Source: Cetobacterium_A somerae
Lineage (GTDB): Bacteria; Fusobacteriota; Fusobacteriia; Fusobacteriales; Fusobacteriaceae
DNA length: 64,000 nt
Assembly (NCBI RefSeq): GCF_044784365.2
Contig: NZ_CP173065.2
Reading direction: 5' to 3' (one strand)
A program made the translations under genes and the position numbers. Each line of letters opens with the position of its first letter. Position 1 is the first letter of the stretch. Positions 51,618 through 60,359 of this stretch are shown piece by piece. A model generated the notes under the pieces. It was given only the letters and a program-made list of their open reading frames with translations, had not been told where the DNA came from and made no database searches.

Positions 51618-53210
51618 ATGCAAAAAGAACTTTTAAGAATGTCAGGAGTATCTAAGAGTTTTGGAGAAAACACAGTATTAAAAGATATAAATTTTACAAT
51701 AAAAGAGGGAGAAATAGTAGGTCTTGTTGGAGAAAATGGTGCAGGAAAATCTACTTTAATGAAGATAATTTTTGGAATGTCTCTAATAGAAGAAACTGGT
51801 GGATATAACGGAGAGATGATTTTTCAAGGTAAAAAAGTACATTTTAAAAGCTCTTTTGATGCTTTAAATGCGGGAATAGGAATGGTTCATCAAGAATTTT
51901 CTTTAATTCCAGGATTTAAGGCTTCAGAGAATATAGTTCTAAATAGAGAAAGTTTAAAGAAATCTTTTGTAAAAGAGATATTTGGAGAAAGAATAAGTAA
52001 AATAGATTTTGAAAAAGATAGAGAACGAGCAAAGGTTGCAATATCACATTTAGGAGTTGATTTGAATGTAGATACTAAAGTTAATGAGATGCCTGTAGCA
52101 CATATGCAATTTACAGAGATTGCAAGAGAAATAGAGAGAGAAAATGTAAGGTTATTAGTTTTAGACGAACCAACAGCAGTTTTAACAGAAAAAGAAGCTG
52201 AAATTTTATTAAAAACAATGAAAAGGTTGGCAAGTGAAGGAATAGCAATTATATTTATAACTCATAGGTTAAATGAAATTATGGATGTCTCAGACAGGAT
52301 TATAGTTTTAAGAGATGGTATTATGATGAGTGAATTAGAAACATCAGAAACTAACGTAGATGAAATTACAAAATTAATGATTGGTAGAGAGATAGGAGAG
52401 AAAACTAAAAAAGAAGAAAAAAAAGAGAGTAATCCAGAAATTATTTTAGAAATGAAAAAGTTATGGGTAGATATGCCCGGTGAAAAAGCTAAAAATATAA
52501 ATTTAAAAGTTCAAAAAGGTGAGATAATAGGATTAGGAGGAATGGCTGGTCAAGGAAAGGTAGGTATAGCGAATGGAGTAATGGGGCTTTATCCAGCAGG
52601 GGGAGAAGTTATATATAAAAATGAAAAAATAAATTTAAATAATCCTAAAATACCTTTGGAAAAAGGGATGTATTTTGTATCTGAAGATAGAAAAGAAGTG
52701 GGACTTATACTTGAAGAAAAGATAAGTATGAATATAGCTTATCCATCAATATATATAAAAAATAAATTTTTAAAAGAAAGATATTTTGGATTATTAAAAA
52801 GTATAGATGAAAAAGAAATAGATAAAAATAGTCAACACTACATTGAAAAATTAGAGATTAAATGTATGAGCGGGAGTCAAAGGGTAGGAGAGCTAAGTGG
52901 TGGAAATCAACAAAAGGTCTGCTTAGCAAAAGCTTTTACAATAAACCCAGATATACTTTTTATATCAGAACCTACAAGAGGAATTGATATTGGAGCAAAA
53001 AAAATTGTTCTTGAAACATTGAAAGAATATAATAGAAATAGTGGAATGACAATAATTTTAACTTCATCAGAATTGGAAGAGTTAAGATCAGTTTGCGACA
53101 GAATCGCAATTGTAACGGAGGGTGAAATTGCAGGTATTTTATCTCCAGAGGATGACCTGTTAGAATTTGGAAAATTAATGACAGGAGTTAAGGGGGACAA
53201 AAATGAATGA
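51618..53210 (+). CDS. ABC transporter ATPase, two-domain (RbsA/BMP type)
   Basis: A 530-residue cytoplasmic ATPase with two ABC cassettes in one chain. First: GLVGENGAGKSTLMKIIFGM Walker A and LLVLDEPTAVL Walker B, with a degenerate signature. Second: altered Walker A GMAGQGKVG, a good signature LSGGNQQKVCLAKAF and LFISEPTRGIDIG. This uneven pair is usual in RbsA/MglA and in BMP-linked nucleoside importers. The start at 51618 has GGGAG 7 nt before it. It overlaps the first permease by 8 bp. Substrate unknown. Confidence 0.92.
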   Translation: MQKELLRMSGVSKSFGENTVLKDINFTIKEGEIVGLVGENGAGKSTLMKIIFGMSLIEETGGYNGEMIFQGKKVHFKSSFDALNAGIGMVHQEFSLIPGFKASENIVLNRESLKKSFVKEIFGERISKIDFEKDRERAKVAISHLGVDLNVDTKVNEMPVAHMQFTEIAREIERENVRLLVLDEPTAVLTEKEAEILLKTMKRLASEGIAIIFITHRLNEIMDVSDRIIVLRDGIMMSELETSETNVDEITKLMIGREIGEKTKKEEKKESNPEIILEMKKLWVDMPGEKAKNINLKVQKGEIIGLGGMAGQGKVGIANGVMGLYPAGGEVIYKNEKINLNNPKIPLEKGMYFVSEDRKEVGLILEEKISMNIAYPSIYIKNKFLKERYFGLLKSIDEKEIDKNSQHYIEKLEIKCMSGSQRVGELSGGNQQKVCLAKAFTINPDILFISEPTRGIDIGAKKIVLETLKEYNRNSGMTIILTSSELEELRSVCDRIAIVTEGEIAGILSPEDDLLEFGKLMTGVKGDKNE

Positions 53211-54237
53211 GAATATAGTAAAAAAAATAAAAGAGATAGGATTACCGAGAATAATAATAGCTTTATTTCTACTTTCTCTATATACACTAGCACCTTTTGT
53301 AGGAGTTAATCTGAAAGTAGCTTTTCAAGATACTTTAATTAGGGTAGGGATGAATATAATATTAGTATTGTCTCTTATTCCAATGATTCAAGGAGGTACA
53401 GGGTTAAACTTTGGTATGCCTTTAGGTGTAGAAGCTGGATTGCTTGGAGCAGTTTTAAGTATAGAGCTAGGATTAACTGGACTACTTGGATTTTTAGGTG
53501 CAATATTGATATCATTACCAATATCAATACTATTTGGTTATGGATATGGTTCTATATTAAATAGAGTTAAAGGTGGAGAGATGATGATAGCAACATATGT
53601 TGGTTTTTCATCAGTTGCATTTATGTGTATTATGTGGCTCGTATTACCTTTTAAAAAACCTGATATGATTTGGGCATATGGTGGAGAGGGATTAAGAACA
53701 ACAATAAGTGTTGAAGGATATTGGAATAAAATTTTAGGTAAAATATTTTCTTCGTCAGGAAATTTTAGTTATATTGGAGAGATAGTATTCTTTTTATTAT
53801 TGGCATTTTTAATAAAAGAATATTTTAAGAGTAGAAATGGATTAGCCATGAAAGCTGTTGGATCTAATGAAAAATTTGCTAGATCAATAGGTGTTGATAT
53901 TAATAAAGCAAGAATAAATTCAGTTATAATGTCAACTATGATAGCAGGAATTGGAATAATTGTTTACCAACAAAGTTTTGGATTTATACAATTGTATTTA
54001 GCACCTTTTTATATGGCATTTCCCGCTATAGCAGCCATTTTAATTGGGGGAGCTTCAGTGAGAAAAGCTTCTATATTTAATGTTATTGTTGGAACTGTTT
54101 TGTTTCAAGGAGTTATAACAATGACTCCAATAGTAATAAGTGGATTGATAAAAACAGATATGTCAGAAACTATAAGGGTTATAATATCAAATGGAATGAT
54201 AATCTATGCATTAACTAGAAAAGGAGGGGAGAGATAA
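53203..54237 (+). CDS. ABC transporter permease 1 (PF02653-like)
   Basis: A 344-residue inner-membrane protein with about eight hydrophobic segments. GGTGLNFGMPLGVEAGLLGA, AVGSNEKFARSIGVDINKAR (ATPase-contact loop) and AILIGGASVRKASIFNVIVG are typical of BPD_transp_2 permeases. It forms a heterodimer with the next gene product. It shares its first bases with the end of the ATPase gene. Confidence 0.9.
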   Translation: MNENIVKKIKEIGLPRIIIALFLLSLYTLAPFVGVNLKVAFQDTLIRVGMNIILVLSLIPMIQGGTGLNFGMPLGVEAGLLGAVLSIELGLTGLLGFLGAILISLPISILFGYGYGSILNRVKGGEMMIATYVGFSSVAFMCIMWLVLPFKKPDMIWAYGGEGLRTTISVEGYWNKILGKIFSSSGNFSYIGEIVFFLLLAFLIKEYFKSRNGLAMKAVGSNEKFARSIGVDINKARINSVIMSTMIAGIGIIVYQQSFGFIQLYLAPFYMAFPAIAAILIGGASVRKASIFNVIVGTVLFQGVITMTPIVISGLIKTDMSETIRVIISNGMIIYALTRKGGER

Positions 54238-55334
54238 TGGAAAAAATAAAAAGTTTTTTACAAAAAAATATAGTTCCAATTTTTATTTTAATCTTTATTT
54301 CTTCAATAATTCCAATATCTAAATTAACTCCTCAATACTTAATTCAAGAGATGATATTAAGATTAGATAGAAATTTATTCTTAGTTCTATCGTTGTTAAT
54401 ACCAATAATAGCTGGAATGGGGTTAAACTTTGGTATTGTTTTAGGAGCAATGGCTGGACAAATAGCTCTTATTTTTATAACAGAGTATAGAATAATAGGA
54501 TATCAAGGAGTATTTTTAGCTATGATTTTATCAACTCCTATAGCAATGGCATTGGGATATTTTAGTGGAAATATATTAAACAAATCTAAAGGAAAAGAGA
54601 TGATAACTTCCATGATTTTAGGATTATTTATGAATGGAATTTATCAATTAGTTGTTTTGTATGGAATGGGAAGCATAATAAAGATATCAAATCCAAAATT
54701 GATACTTTCAAGGGGAAGTGGAATAAGAAATGCAATAGATTTGCAAGGTATTAGAAGAGGATTAGACAGCCTATTAGAAATAGATGTTTTAGGACAAAAA
54801 ATACCTGTAGCAACATTTTTGTTAGTAGGACTTTTATGCATATTTATAGTTTGGTTTAGAAAAACCAAGTTAGGACAAGATATGAGAGCAGTGGGACAAA
54901 ATATTGAAATAGCTAGAGCGGCAGGAATAAATGTAGATAGAACAAGAGTTTTAGCTATTGTAATATCGACGGTGCTTGCAGGATTTGGACAGATTATATA
55001 TTTGCAAAATATAGGAACTATGAATACTTACAATAGTCATGAACAAATAGGGATGTTTTCTATTGCTGCTTTATTAATTGGAGGAGCATCGGCTGTTAAA
55101 GCAAGTATTCCAAATGCAATAACGGGAATTATTTTATTTCATATGATGTTTATTATTTCTCCTGTGGCAGGAAAAGAATTGATGGGATCAGCTCAAATAG
55201 GAGAGTATTTTAGAGTGTTTGTATCGTATGGAATAATAGCTTTAGTTTTAGTGATGCATGAATGGAGAAGAGAACGAGAGAGACGAGTAGAAAGAGCAAA
55301 TGAAATCTCTGATAGCAAGGGGGAAACTATATGA
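54237..55334 (+). CDS. ABC transporter permease 2 (PF02653-like)
   Basis: A 365-residue paralogue of the first permease. GMGLNFGIVLGAMAGQIALI, AVGQNIEIARAAGINVDRTR and ALLIGGASAVKASIPNAITG line up with the same stretches there. The charged C-terminal tail (REREERRVER-like) lies in the cytoplasm. Its ATG overlaps the preceding stop and it overlaps the next small gene by four bases. Confidence 0.9.
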   Translation: MEKIKSFLQKNIVPIFILIFISSIIPISKLTPQYLIQEMILRLDRNLFLVLSLLIPIIAGMGLNFGIVLGAMAGQIALIFITEYRIIGYQGVFLAMILSTPIAMALGYFSGNILNKSKGKEMITSMILGLFMNGIYQLVVLYGMGSIIKISNPKLILSRGSGIRNAIDLQGIRRGLDSLLEIDVLGQKIPVATFLLVGLLCIFIVWFRKTKLGQDMRAVGQNIEIARAAGINVDRTRVLAIVISTVLAGFGQIIYLQNIGTMNTYNSHEQIGMFSIAALLIGGASAVKASIPNAITGIILFHMMFIISPVAGKELMGSAQIGEYFRVFVSYGIIALVLVMHEWRRERERRVERANEISDSKGETI

Positions 55335-55681
55335 GAAAAAAATTAAGCATATTGATATTTTTATCTCTTGTATGTTTAATTGGCTGGATTTTATATTCAA
55401 CAGGGCAAGAACATACTTTAATTGTAAATAATAATTATAAAAATAAAGATATGAGTACAAATATAGTGATAAAAATTTCTGGAGAAAAAGATAAAAAAAT
55501 AGGGAAGAATAAAAAAGCAGTGTTTGATTTAAAAGGGGTAACTCATAAATTTTCTATTCTGGTAAATGAAAAGCAAATTGATGGAGTTGTAAATTTTAAG
55601 ATGAATAAGAGTGGAGAACTAGAAGTGGAAAAGTTTTTAAATAATGAAGAAAATTGGTTAAAAACAATTAATCAATATTAA
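55331..55681 (+). CDS. Small exported or membrane-anchored protein of the ABC operon
   Basis: A 116-residue protein with an N-terminal hydrophobic segment (about 5-25, signal peptide or anchor) and a small beta-rich domain (HTLIVNNNYKNKD, KNKKAVFDLKG). I do not recognise a named function. It begins inside the last permease codons (ATGA overlap) and the terminator starts at its stop codon, so it is the final part of the importer operon and may be an accessory factor. Confidence 0.7.
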   Translation: MRKKLSILIFLSLVCLIGWILYSTGQEHTLIVNNNYKNKDMSTNIVIKISGEKDKKIGKNKKAVFDLKGVTHKFSILVNEKQIDGVVNFKMNKSGELEVEKFLNNEENWLKTINQY

Positions 55682-55712
55682 AAGGAGAGAATATTATATT
55701 CTCTCCTTTTTT
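55681..55712. terminator. Bidirectional terminator after the ABC operon
   Basis: 13-bp stem AAAGGAGAGAATA (55681-55693) / TATTCTCTCCTTT (55697-55709), 3-nt loop, T-run. Confidence 0.9.
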
Positions 55713-56343
55713 AATTTATAAAGGTGCTTTCTTTTAGATATTTTGTATCGTCACCAGCTATAAAAATTATCGAGTTGTCAGATAAAAGATCAATAACCTC
55801 TTTAGATAGTTCAGTTGGAATAGCAGGGCATCCAAGAGTTCTTCCTAAAAATCCCATTTGATCAATATATTTTTTAGATGCATAATCAGCGCCATGTATG
55901 ACAATTGCTCGATCATAGGCATTAGAGTTAAAACGATTTTCTAGGCCTTTTAATCTTAAAGAATAACCGTAATTTCCAAAATATGGCTTTGTATCAGTAA
56001 TAAAAAATCCAAGAGAACTTTGGAAAGAGTTAGGTGCATTAGAGAATTTTGTAGCAAGAACTTTTCCACTGTTTTTTCCATGAGAAACATAAGTATAATA
56101 AAGTAACTTTTTTTTCTTTAAGTCAATAACTGAGAATCTTGGTTCAGTAGATGGTTTAGTAAAATCAATAACTGTTAAAAACTGAAAGGTTTTCCCTTTA
56201 ATTTTAGAAGCCCCTTTTACGGCATTCTTAAATACACTATAATTCATTTTATCTTTTAGTTCCAATGATTTATAGAGAGATGAAGTAGAGCTAAAAACAG
56301 TCATATAAAGAATAAAAAATAATAATAATAATTTTTGTTTCAT
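55711..56343 (-). CDS. Exported murein L,D-transpeptidase-like protein (YkuD_2 type)
   Basis: A 210-residue protein with a signal peptide (about 1-18). The catalytic region has AIVIHGADYASKKYI (His) and GRTLGCPAIPTEL (Cys about 173 with the Arg/Gly pattern). Residues LYYTYVSHGKNSGK match the conserved strand of the murein L,D-transpeptidase catalytic domain family. These enzymes act on peptidoglycan cross-links in the periplasm. Monocistronic by position. Confidence 0.85.
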   Translation of the reverse strand: MKQKLLLLFFILYMTVFSSTSSLYKSLELKDKMNYSVFKNAVKGASKIKGKTFQFLTVIDFTKPSTEPRFSVIDLKKKKLLYYTYVSHGKNSGKVLATKFSNAPNSFQSSLGFFITDTKPYFGNYGYSLRLKGLENRFNSNAYDRAIVIHGADYASKKYIDQMGFLGRTLGCPAIPTELSKEVIDLLSDNSIIFIAGDDTKYLKESTFIN

Positions 56344-56415
56344 AAACCACTCCTGAAAAATAGAATTTTGTTTTTTTTATTATAACAAAAAATAGGTCAA
56401 AAAGTAGAGAAAAAA

Positions 56416-56451
56416 ATAAAAAAATAGGAAAATTCTTACTAAGAATTTTCC
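56416..56451 (-). terminator. Terminator of rqcH
   Basis: Minus strand GGAAAATTCTT (56451-56441) / AAGAATTTTCC (56437-56427), 3-nt loop, then a T-run. Confidence 0.87.
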
Positions 56452-56460
56452 CATTATATT

Positions 56461-58089
56461 TTATAAAGTAACGACAATTGATTTAAAAATTTTGTAAGTA
56501 ACAAACCCAGGTTTAGCTCCTTTAGGTTTATTTAAATATTTAATTTGTGTGTAATCTACTGTAAGTTTAGTTCCTTTAGGTAACTTTGATTGTTGACCAC
56601 AAAATACAGCAATATCATAAATAGACTTTTCAGATAATAATTCATTGGCGTTCACAACAGCATGAGTTCCAGGCATATCTTTACAGTGGAACCACATATC
56701 TTCTCTATGAGAATATTTAGTTGTTAGAGCATCATTTTCTAAATTATTTCGACCATATCGAACTAAAATACCATCAATAGTAATTTCTCCAAAATTAAAA
56801 GTTTTAATAACTTGTTTTTTAATATTTTTTTTATGTTTTGTTTTAGAAGGAACTTTTAAATAACCTTGACTAGAAAGCTCTTCTTCAATTAGCTTTAGAT
56901 TTTCTTTAGAATCACTATTATTAATAAAAGATTCAACACCTAAAAAATATTTTAAATTATCAGATATTTCAATTAATCTTTTTTGATTATATTCCATACC
57001 TTTTTTTAACTTATTGTATTTTTTATATATTTTTTCTAAATTTATCTGAGGTGTAACTAATGGATCTAAAGGAATTGTGCACATACAATCATTATAGAAA
57101 TCATAAAGTTCTACTTCAGTCATGCCTTTTTTTAAAGAATATAAAGAGGCAGCTAATATATCTCCAAGCTCTCTGTATCTATCAAAGTTTTTTTTCTCTT
57201 CAAGATCTTTTTTTATAGAAATAATTACTTTTTCAGATTTTTTAATCTCTTTTTTTATACAAGATGTAAGTTTATCTTTTAAAATTTTAAAAGTATTAGA
57301 TAAATTTTGATTGTTTAAATAAAAATTTATCAGCTCTTGGAATGAACTATATGTAATTACAGTATCATATTCTTTAGGCTCTATATTTAAAACAGTAGCT
57401 AAGATAATTTCATTATGTTCATTAAAAAATATTTTAGGAGCTATTTTATCTTTTAAAATATTTTTTAGATTTTCAAATGATGTAAGTGAATTAGCGAGAG
57501 TTTTTCCAAGTCCTTCTATGTTTTTAAGAAGTGATTTTTCATTTTTCTCTTTAAGAAACTCCTCCTCGTTTAAGTTTAAGGGAGAAAGTTTTTTTTCAAG
57601 AGATGGTGTTGAATAATCAATTCCAGGGAACAATACTCTACTTGGATTCTCTTCAATAGAAAAACGTTTTATAGAGTCTAGTACTTTATTTTCTTTTGTA
57701 GTAAGAATAAGATTAGAGTGCTTTCCCATCATCTCAAAATATAGATTATAGATTTTTACTTCTCCAAGTTCATTCAGTTTAGAAAAAGTAAAAATAAGAA
57801 TTCTATCATATCCCAATTGATTAATAGATATTAAAGTTGAGCCAACAATATATTTTTTTAAGTTTAAGGCAAAAGAACTATTTTCTTCTAATAAATTATC
57901 CTCTTTTGTATCTGATAGGTAGCATAATGAAAGAGAAGGGAAACAAGAGAGTATAAATCTCTGTTTCCCAAAATTAATACTTACAGCAAGAGAACTAGTT
58001 TGAACCACTTTATTCACACCTTTTCCTTTTAAAGAAGTTTCTAGCTCAGTTTTAATTTTATTTAAAGATATACCATCAAGGTACAACAT
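56461..58089 (-). CDS. rqcH: NFACT/Rqc2-homologue ribosome rescue factor (RqcH)
   Basis: A 542-residue protein. N-terminal NFACT-N domain (MLYLDGISLNKIKTELET, FEMMGKHSNLILT), HhH segment, a central coiled coil (about 275-385, including KYNKLKKGMEYNQKRL) and a C-terminal NFACT-R domain with YSHREDMWFHCKDMPGTHAV. RqcH binds split 50S subunits with stuck peptidyl-tRNA and directs alanine tailing. It overlaps the MarR-FeoA gene by one base. Confidence 0.93.
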   Translation of the reverse strand: MLYLDGISLNKIKTELETSLKGKGVNKVVQTSSLAVSINFGKQRFILSCFPSLSLCYLSDTKEDNLLEENSSFALNLKKYIVGSTLISINQLGYDRILIFTFSKLNELGEVKIYNLYFEMMGKHSNLILTTKENKVLDSIKRFSIEENPSRVLFPGIDYSTPSLEKKLSPLNLNEEEFLKEKNEKSLLKNIEGLGKTLANSLTSFENLKNILKDKIAPKIFFNEHNEIILATVLNIEPKEYDTVITYSSFQELINFYLNNQNLSNTFKILKDKLTSCIKKEIKKSEKVIISIKKDLEEKKNFDRYRELGDILAASLYSLKKGMTEVELYDFYNDCMCTIPLDPLVTPQINLEKIYKKYNKLKKGMEYNQKRLIEISDNLKYFLGVESFINNSDSKENLKLIEEELSSQGYLKVPSKTKHKKNIKKQVIKTFNFGEITIDGILVRYGRNNLENDALTTKYSHREDMWFHCKDMPGTHAVVNANELLSEKSIYDIAVFCGQQSKLPKGTKLTVDYTQIKYLNKPKGAKPGFVTYKIFKSIVVTL

Positions 58090-58763
58090 TATTCTTCAAC
58101 CTTTATAGCAATAAGATTTTTTGCATCTAAAAGATTAACTTTTAAAATAGAACCATCCTCTTTTTCAAGTGCTACCTTATCTTTTTCTTCAGATTCTACA
58201 ATTTTAACTGTTGAGTAATGCTCGATTCCATTATTAGCAAAATAATCCTGTATAATAGGTGTTCCTTTAACCTCATTGATAGATACTACAGTTCCTACAG
58301 GAAACTCTGTAACAGAATGAGGCTTAAAAAATTCTGTTTTATCTTTTAAATTTTTTAAAATCAATTCAAAAGTTTCAGTAAAATGATTTAAATCCTTTTC
58401 TGGAATATTTTCTGTTATAGTTGAAATTATATTTTTGTGATAAGTATTATGATAGTTTAATGCTTCAATACCTTTTTTAGATAGAGAAACGTAAACTTTT
58501 CTTCTATCAGCATCAGAACGAACTCTATCAATGAATCCTTTTTCTCTTAGTTTTGTAATTGCAACTGTAGCAGTTCCCATAGTTATTCCAAGTCTATCAG
58601 ATAGTTCATTCATACTAAGTGATTCTTTTCCAATGGCTTCAATTATGTGTAACTCAGTATGAGTTATACATTTAATACCTCTTTTTAATGCTAAATCTTC
58701 TGTTTCGTAGAAAAGCTTGTAAAAGTTTTCTAATACATCATTTACTTTATTTATATTATTCAT
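58089..58763 (-). CDS. MarR-type regulator with C-terminal FeoA-like domain
   Basis: A 224-residue protein. Winged helix (about 30-100) with SMNELSDRLGITMGTATVAI and the wing VRSDADRRKVYVSLSKKG, a dimerisation helix pair, then a C-terminal SH3-like stretch (about 152-224, FPVGTVVSINEVKG and LLDAKNLIAIKVEE) that looks like FeoA. MarR-FeoA fusions are unusual; FeoA domains are usual in metal-dependent DtxR regulators, so the effector may be a metal or a peptide surface. It sits between rpe and rqcH, spaced two bases from rpe. Confidence 0.85.
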   Translation of the reverse strand: MNNINKVNDVLENFYKLFYETEDLALKRGIKCITHTELHIIEAIGKESLSMNELSDRLGITMGTATVAITKLREKGFIDRVRSDADRRKVYVSLSKKGIEALNYHNTYHKNIISTITENIPEKDLNHFTETFELILKNLKDKTEFFKPHSVTEFPVGTVVSINEVKGTPIIQDYFANNGIEHYSTVKIVESEEKDKVALEKEDGSILKVNLLDAKNLIAIKVEE

Positions 58764-58765
58764 AA

Positions 58766-59410
58766 TTATCTCTCCTTTAAAGATTTAATTCTCTCCTCAT
58801 AATTACCAGAGAAAACATAAGAACCAGCAACAAAAATATTAGCTCCAGCATCTATACATTTTCCAATTGTTTCATTTGTTATTCCACCATCTACTTGAAT
58901 ATCAACAGTATTATTTAAATTACGAACTTCTTGAATTTTTTGGATTGAATTTTCAATAAATTTTTGTCCTCCAAATCCAGGATTAACAGACATAACTAAA
59001 ACCATATCTAAATCATCGATAACATATTTTATCGCTTCAACAGGAGTAGCAGGATTTAAAGATACACCAGCTTTAACTCCAAAAGACTTAATTAATTGAA
59101 TAGTTCTATGAAGATGTTTTGTAGCTTCAGCATGAACAACAATTATGTCAGCACCGGCTTTAACAAAATCTTCAATATATCTTTCAGGTGCTTCAATCAT
59201 AAGGTGAACATCAAAAACTAAACTAGTTTTATTTCTAATAGCTTTTATAACAGGTGCTCCAAAAGTTATGTTTGGTACAAACATTCCATCCATAACATCA
59301 ATGTGTATATAGTCGGCTCCAGCTTTGTCAATTGCTATAACTTCATTGCCTAATTGACTAAAATCTGCTGAAAGAATTGATGGTGCTATTTTGATATCTT
59401 TTTTTATCAT
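58766..59410 (-). CDS. rpe: Ribulose-phosphate 3-epimerase
   Basis: A 214-residue TIM-barrel enzyme interconverting ribulose-5-P and xylulose-5-P. APSILSADFSQLGNEV, the metal motif DYIHIDVMDGMFVPNITFG, VFDVHLMIEAPERY, VMSVNPGFGGQKF and DGGITNETI complete the family set. It lies between rsgA and the MarR-FeoA gene, as part of the pasta-rsgA-rpe cluster common in many bacteria. Confidence 0.97.
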   Translation of the reverse strand: MIKKDIKIAPSILSADFSQLGNEVIAIDKAGADYIHIDVMDGMFVPNITFGAPVIKAIRNKTSLVFDVHLMIEAPERYIEDFVKAGADIIVVHAEATKHLHRTIQLIKSFGVKAGVSLNPATPVEAIKYVIDDLDMVLVMSVNPGFGGQKFIENSIQKIQEVRNLNNTVDIQVDGGITNETIGKCIDAGANIFVAGSYVFSGNYEERIKSLKER

Positions 59411-59457
59411 TTAAAATTTCACTCCTTTGTGTAATAGTTTAAGTAATAATAATTGCT

Positions 59458-60345
59458 CTAATATTTATTCCAAATTTCATTTTTAGATTTATCATAACAA
59501 CGTTTGTAAAATTCATATCTTTCTTTTGTAATTTTTCCTGAATCAACAGCAGACTTTATACCACATTGAGGTTCATTTACATGAACGCAGTTATTAAATT
59601 TACATCCATCTCCAAATTGATGAAATTCAGGGAAAAGTGATATTAAATCTTGAGCATCGCTAGTAGGAGGCAGATCAACAGATGAAAATCCTGGAGTATC
59701 AATAACAAAGCCTCCACTAGGAAGAGTAAGGAGTTTACTATCTCTAGTTGTATGTTTTCCGGCTCTTAATCTTTTGCTTGTCTCTCCTGTTTTTAATTCT
59801 TTTGAATCTTGTAATAAATTTAAAATACTTGATTTACCAACTCCAGAAGGACCACCAAAAGCAGTAACTTTATCTTTTAAAAATGATTTTAATTCGTCCA
59901 TACCAAGATTTTTGTAAGTTGATATGTAAAAAACTGGAATATCTATCTTAGATAGGTATTCTAAATTAGATTTAATTTCCTCTAATTCCTCTTGTGATAA
60001 AAGATCTATTTTATTGATTATTAATACAGGACTGATTTTATTATATAAGCTATTTAATATTAAAATATTTATTTTTTCATAGTCAATAGCGGGATCTTTA
60101 GCAGCAAATTGAATAACACCATAGTCGATATTTGCAACTAAAGGTCTTCTTAAAAGATTTTTTCTAGGCTTAACTTCAGTTATAAAGCCATCTGCATCAA
60201 AAACAACATAATCTCCCACTGTACAATTTTCCCTTTTGTCTGATCTTTTTAAAATCCCTCTTAATTTACAAAGATATTCTTTTCCTTCACTTTCAATATT
60301 ATAAAATCCTTGAATTTTATTGATAACAATTCCTTCGATAATAAT
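59458..60345 (-). CDS. rsgA: Ribosome small-subunit-dependent GTPase A, non-AUG start
   Basis: Circularly permuted GTPase that matures the 30S subunit. N-terminal OB fold (GIVINKIQGFYNIESEGKEY), G4 IINKIDLL, G1 GGPSGVGKSSILNLL, G3 DTPGFS and zinc motif C-x6-CVHVNEPQC. The OB fold needs codons upstream of the GTG at 60219, but between that GTG and the in-frame stop TGA (60348-60346) there is no ATG, GTG or TTG. The RBS GGAG (60354-60351) points to ATT at 60345 or 60342, or ATC at 60339, as start. With 60345 the product is about 295 residues, normal for RsgA. An indel near the start is the alternative. Confidence 0.85.
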   Translation of the reverse strand: MIIEGIVINKIQGFYNIESEGKEYLCKLRGILKRSDKRENCTVGDYVVFDADGFITEVKPRKNLLRRPLVANIDYGVIQFAAKDPAIDYEKINILILNSLYNKISPVLIINKIDLLSQEELEEIKSNLEYLSKIDIPVFYISTYKNLGMDELKSFLKDKVTAFGGPSGVGKSSILNLLQDSKELKTGETSKRLRAGKHTTRDSKLLTLPSGGFVIDTPGFSSVDLPPTSDAQDLISLFPEFHQFGDGCKFNNCVHVNEPQCGIKSAVDSGKITKERYEFYKRCYDKSKNEIWNKY

Positions 60346-60359
60346 TCACTCTCCTTCAA

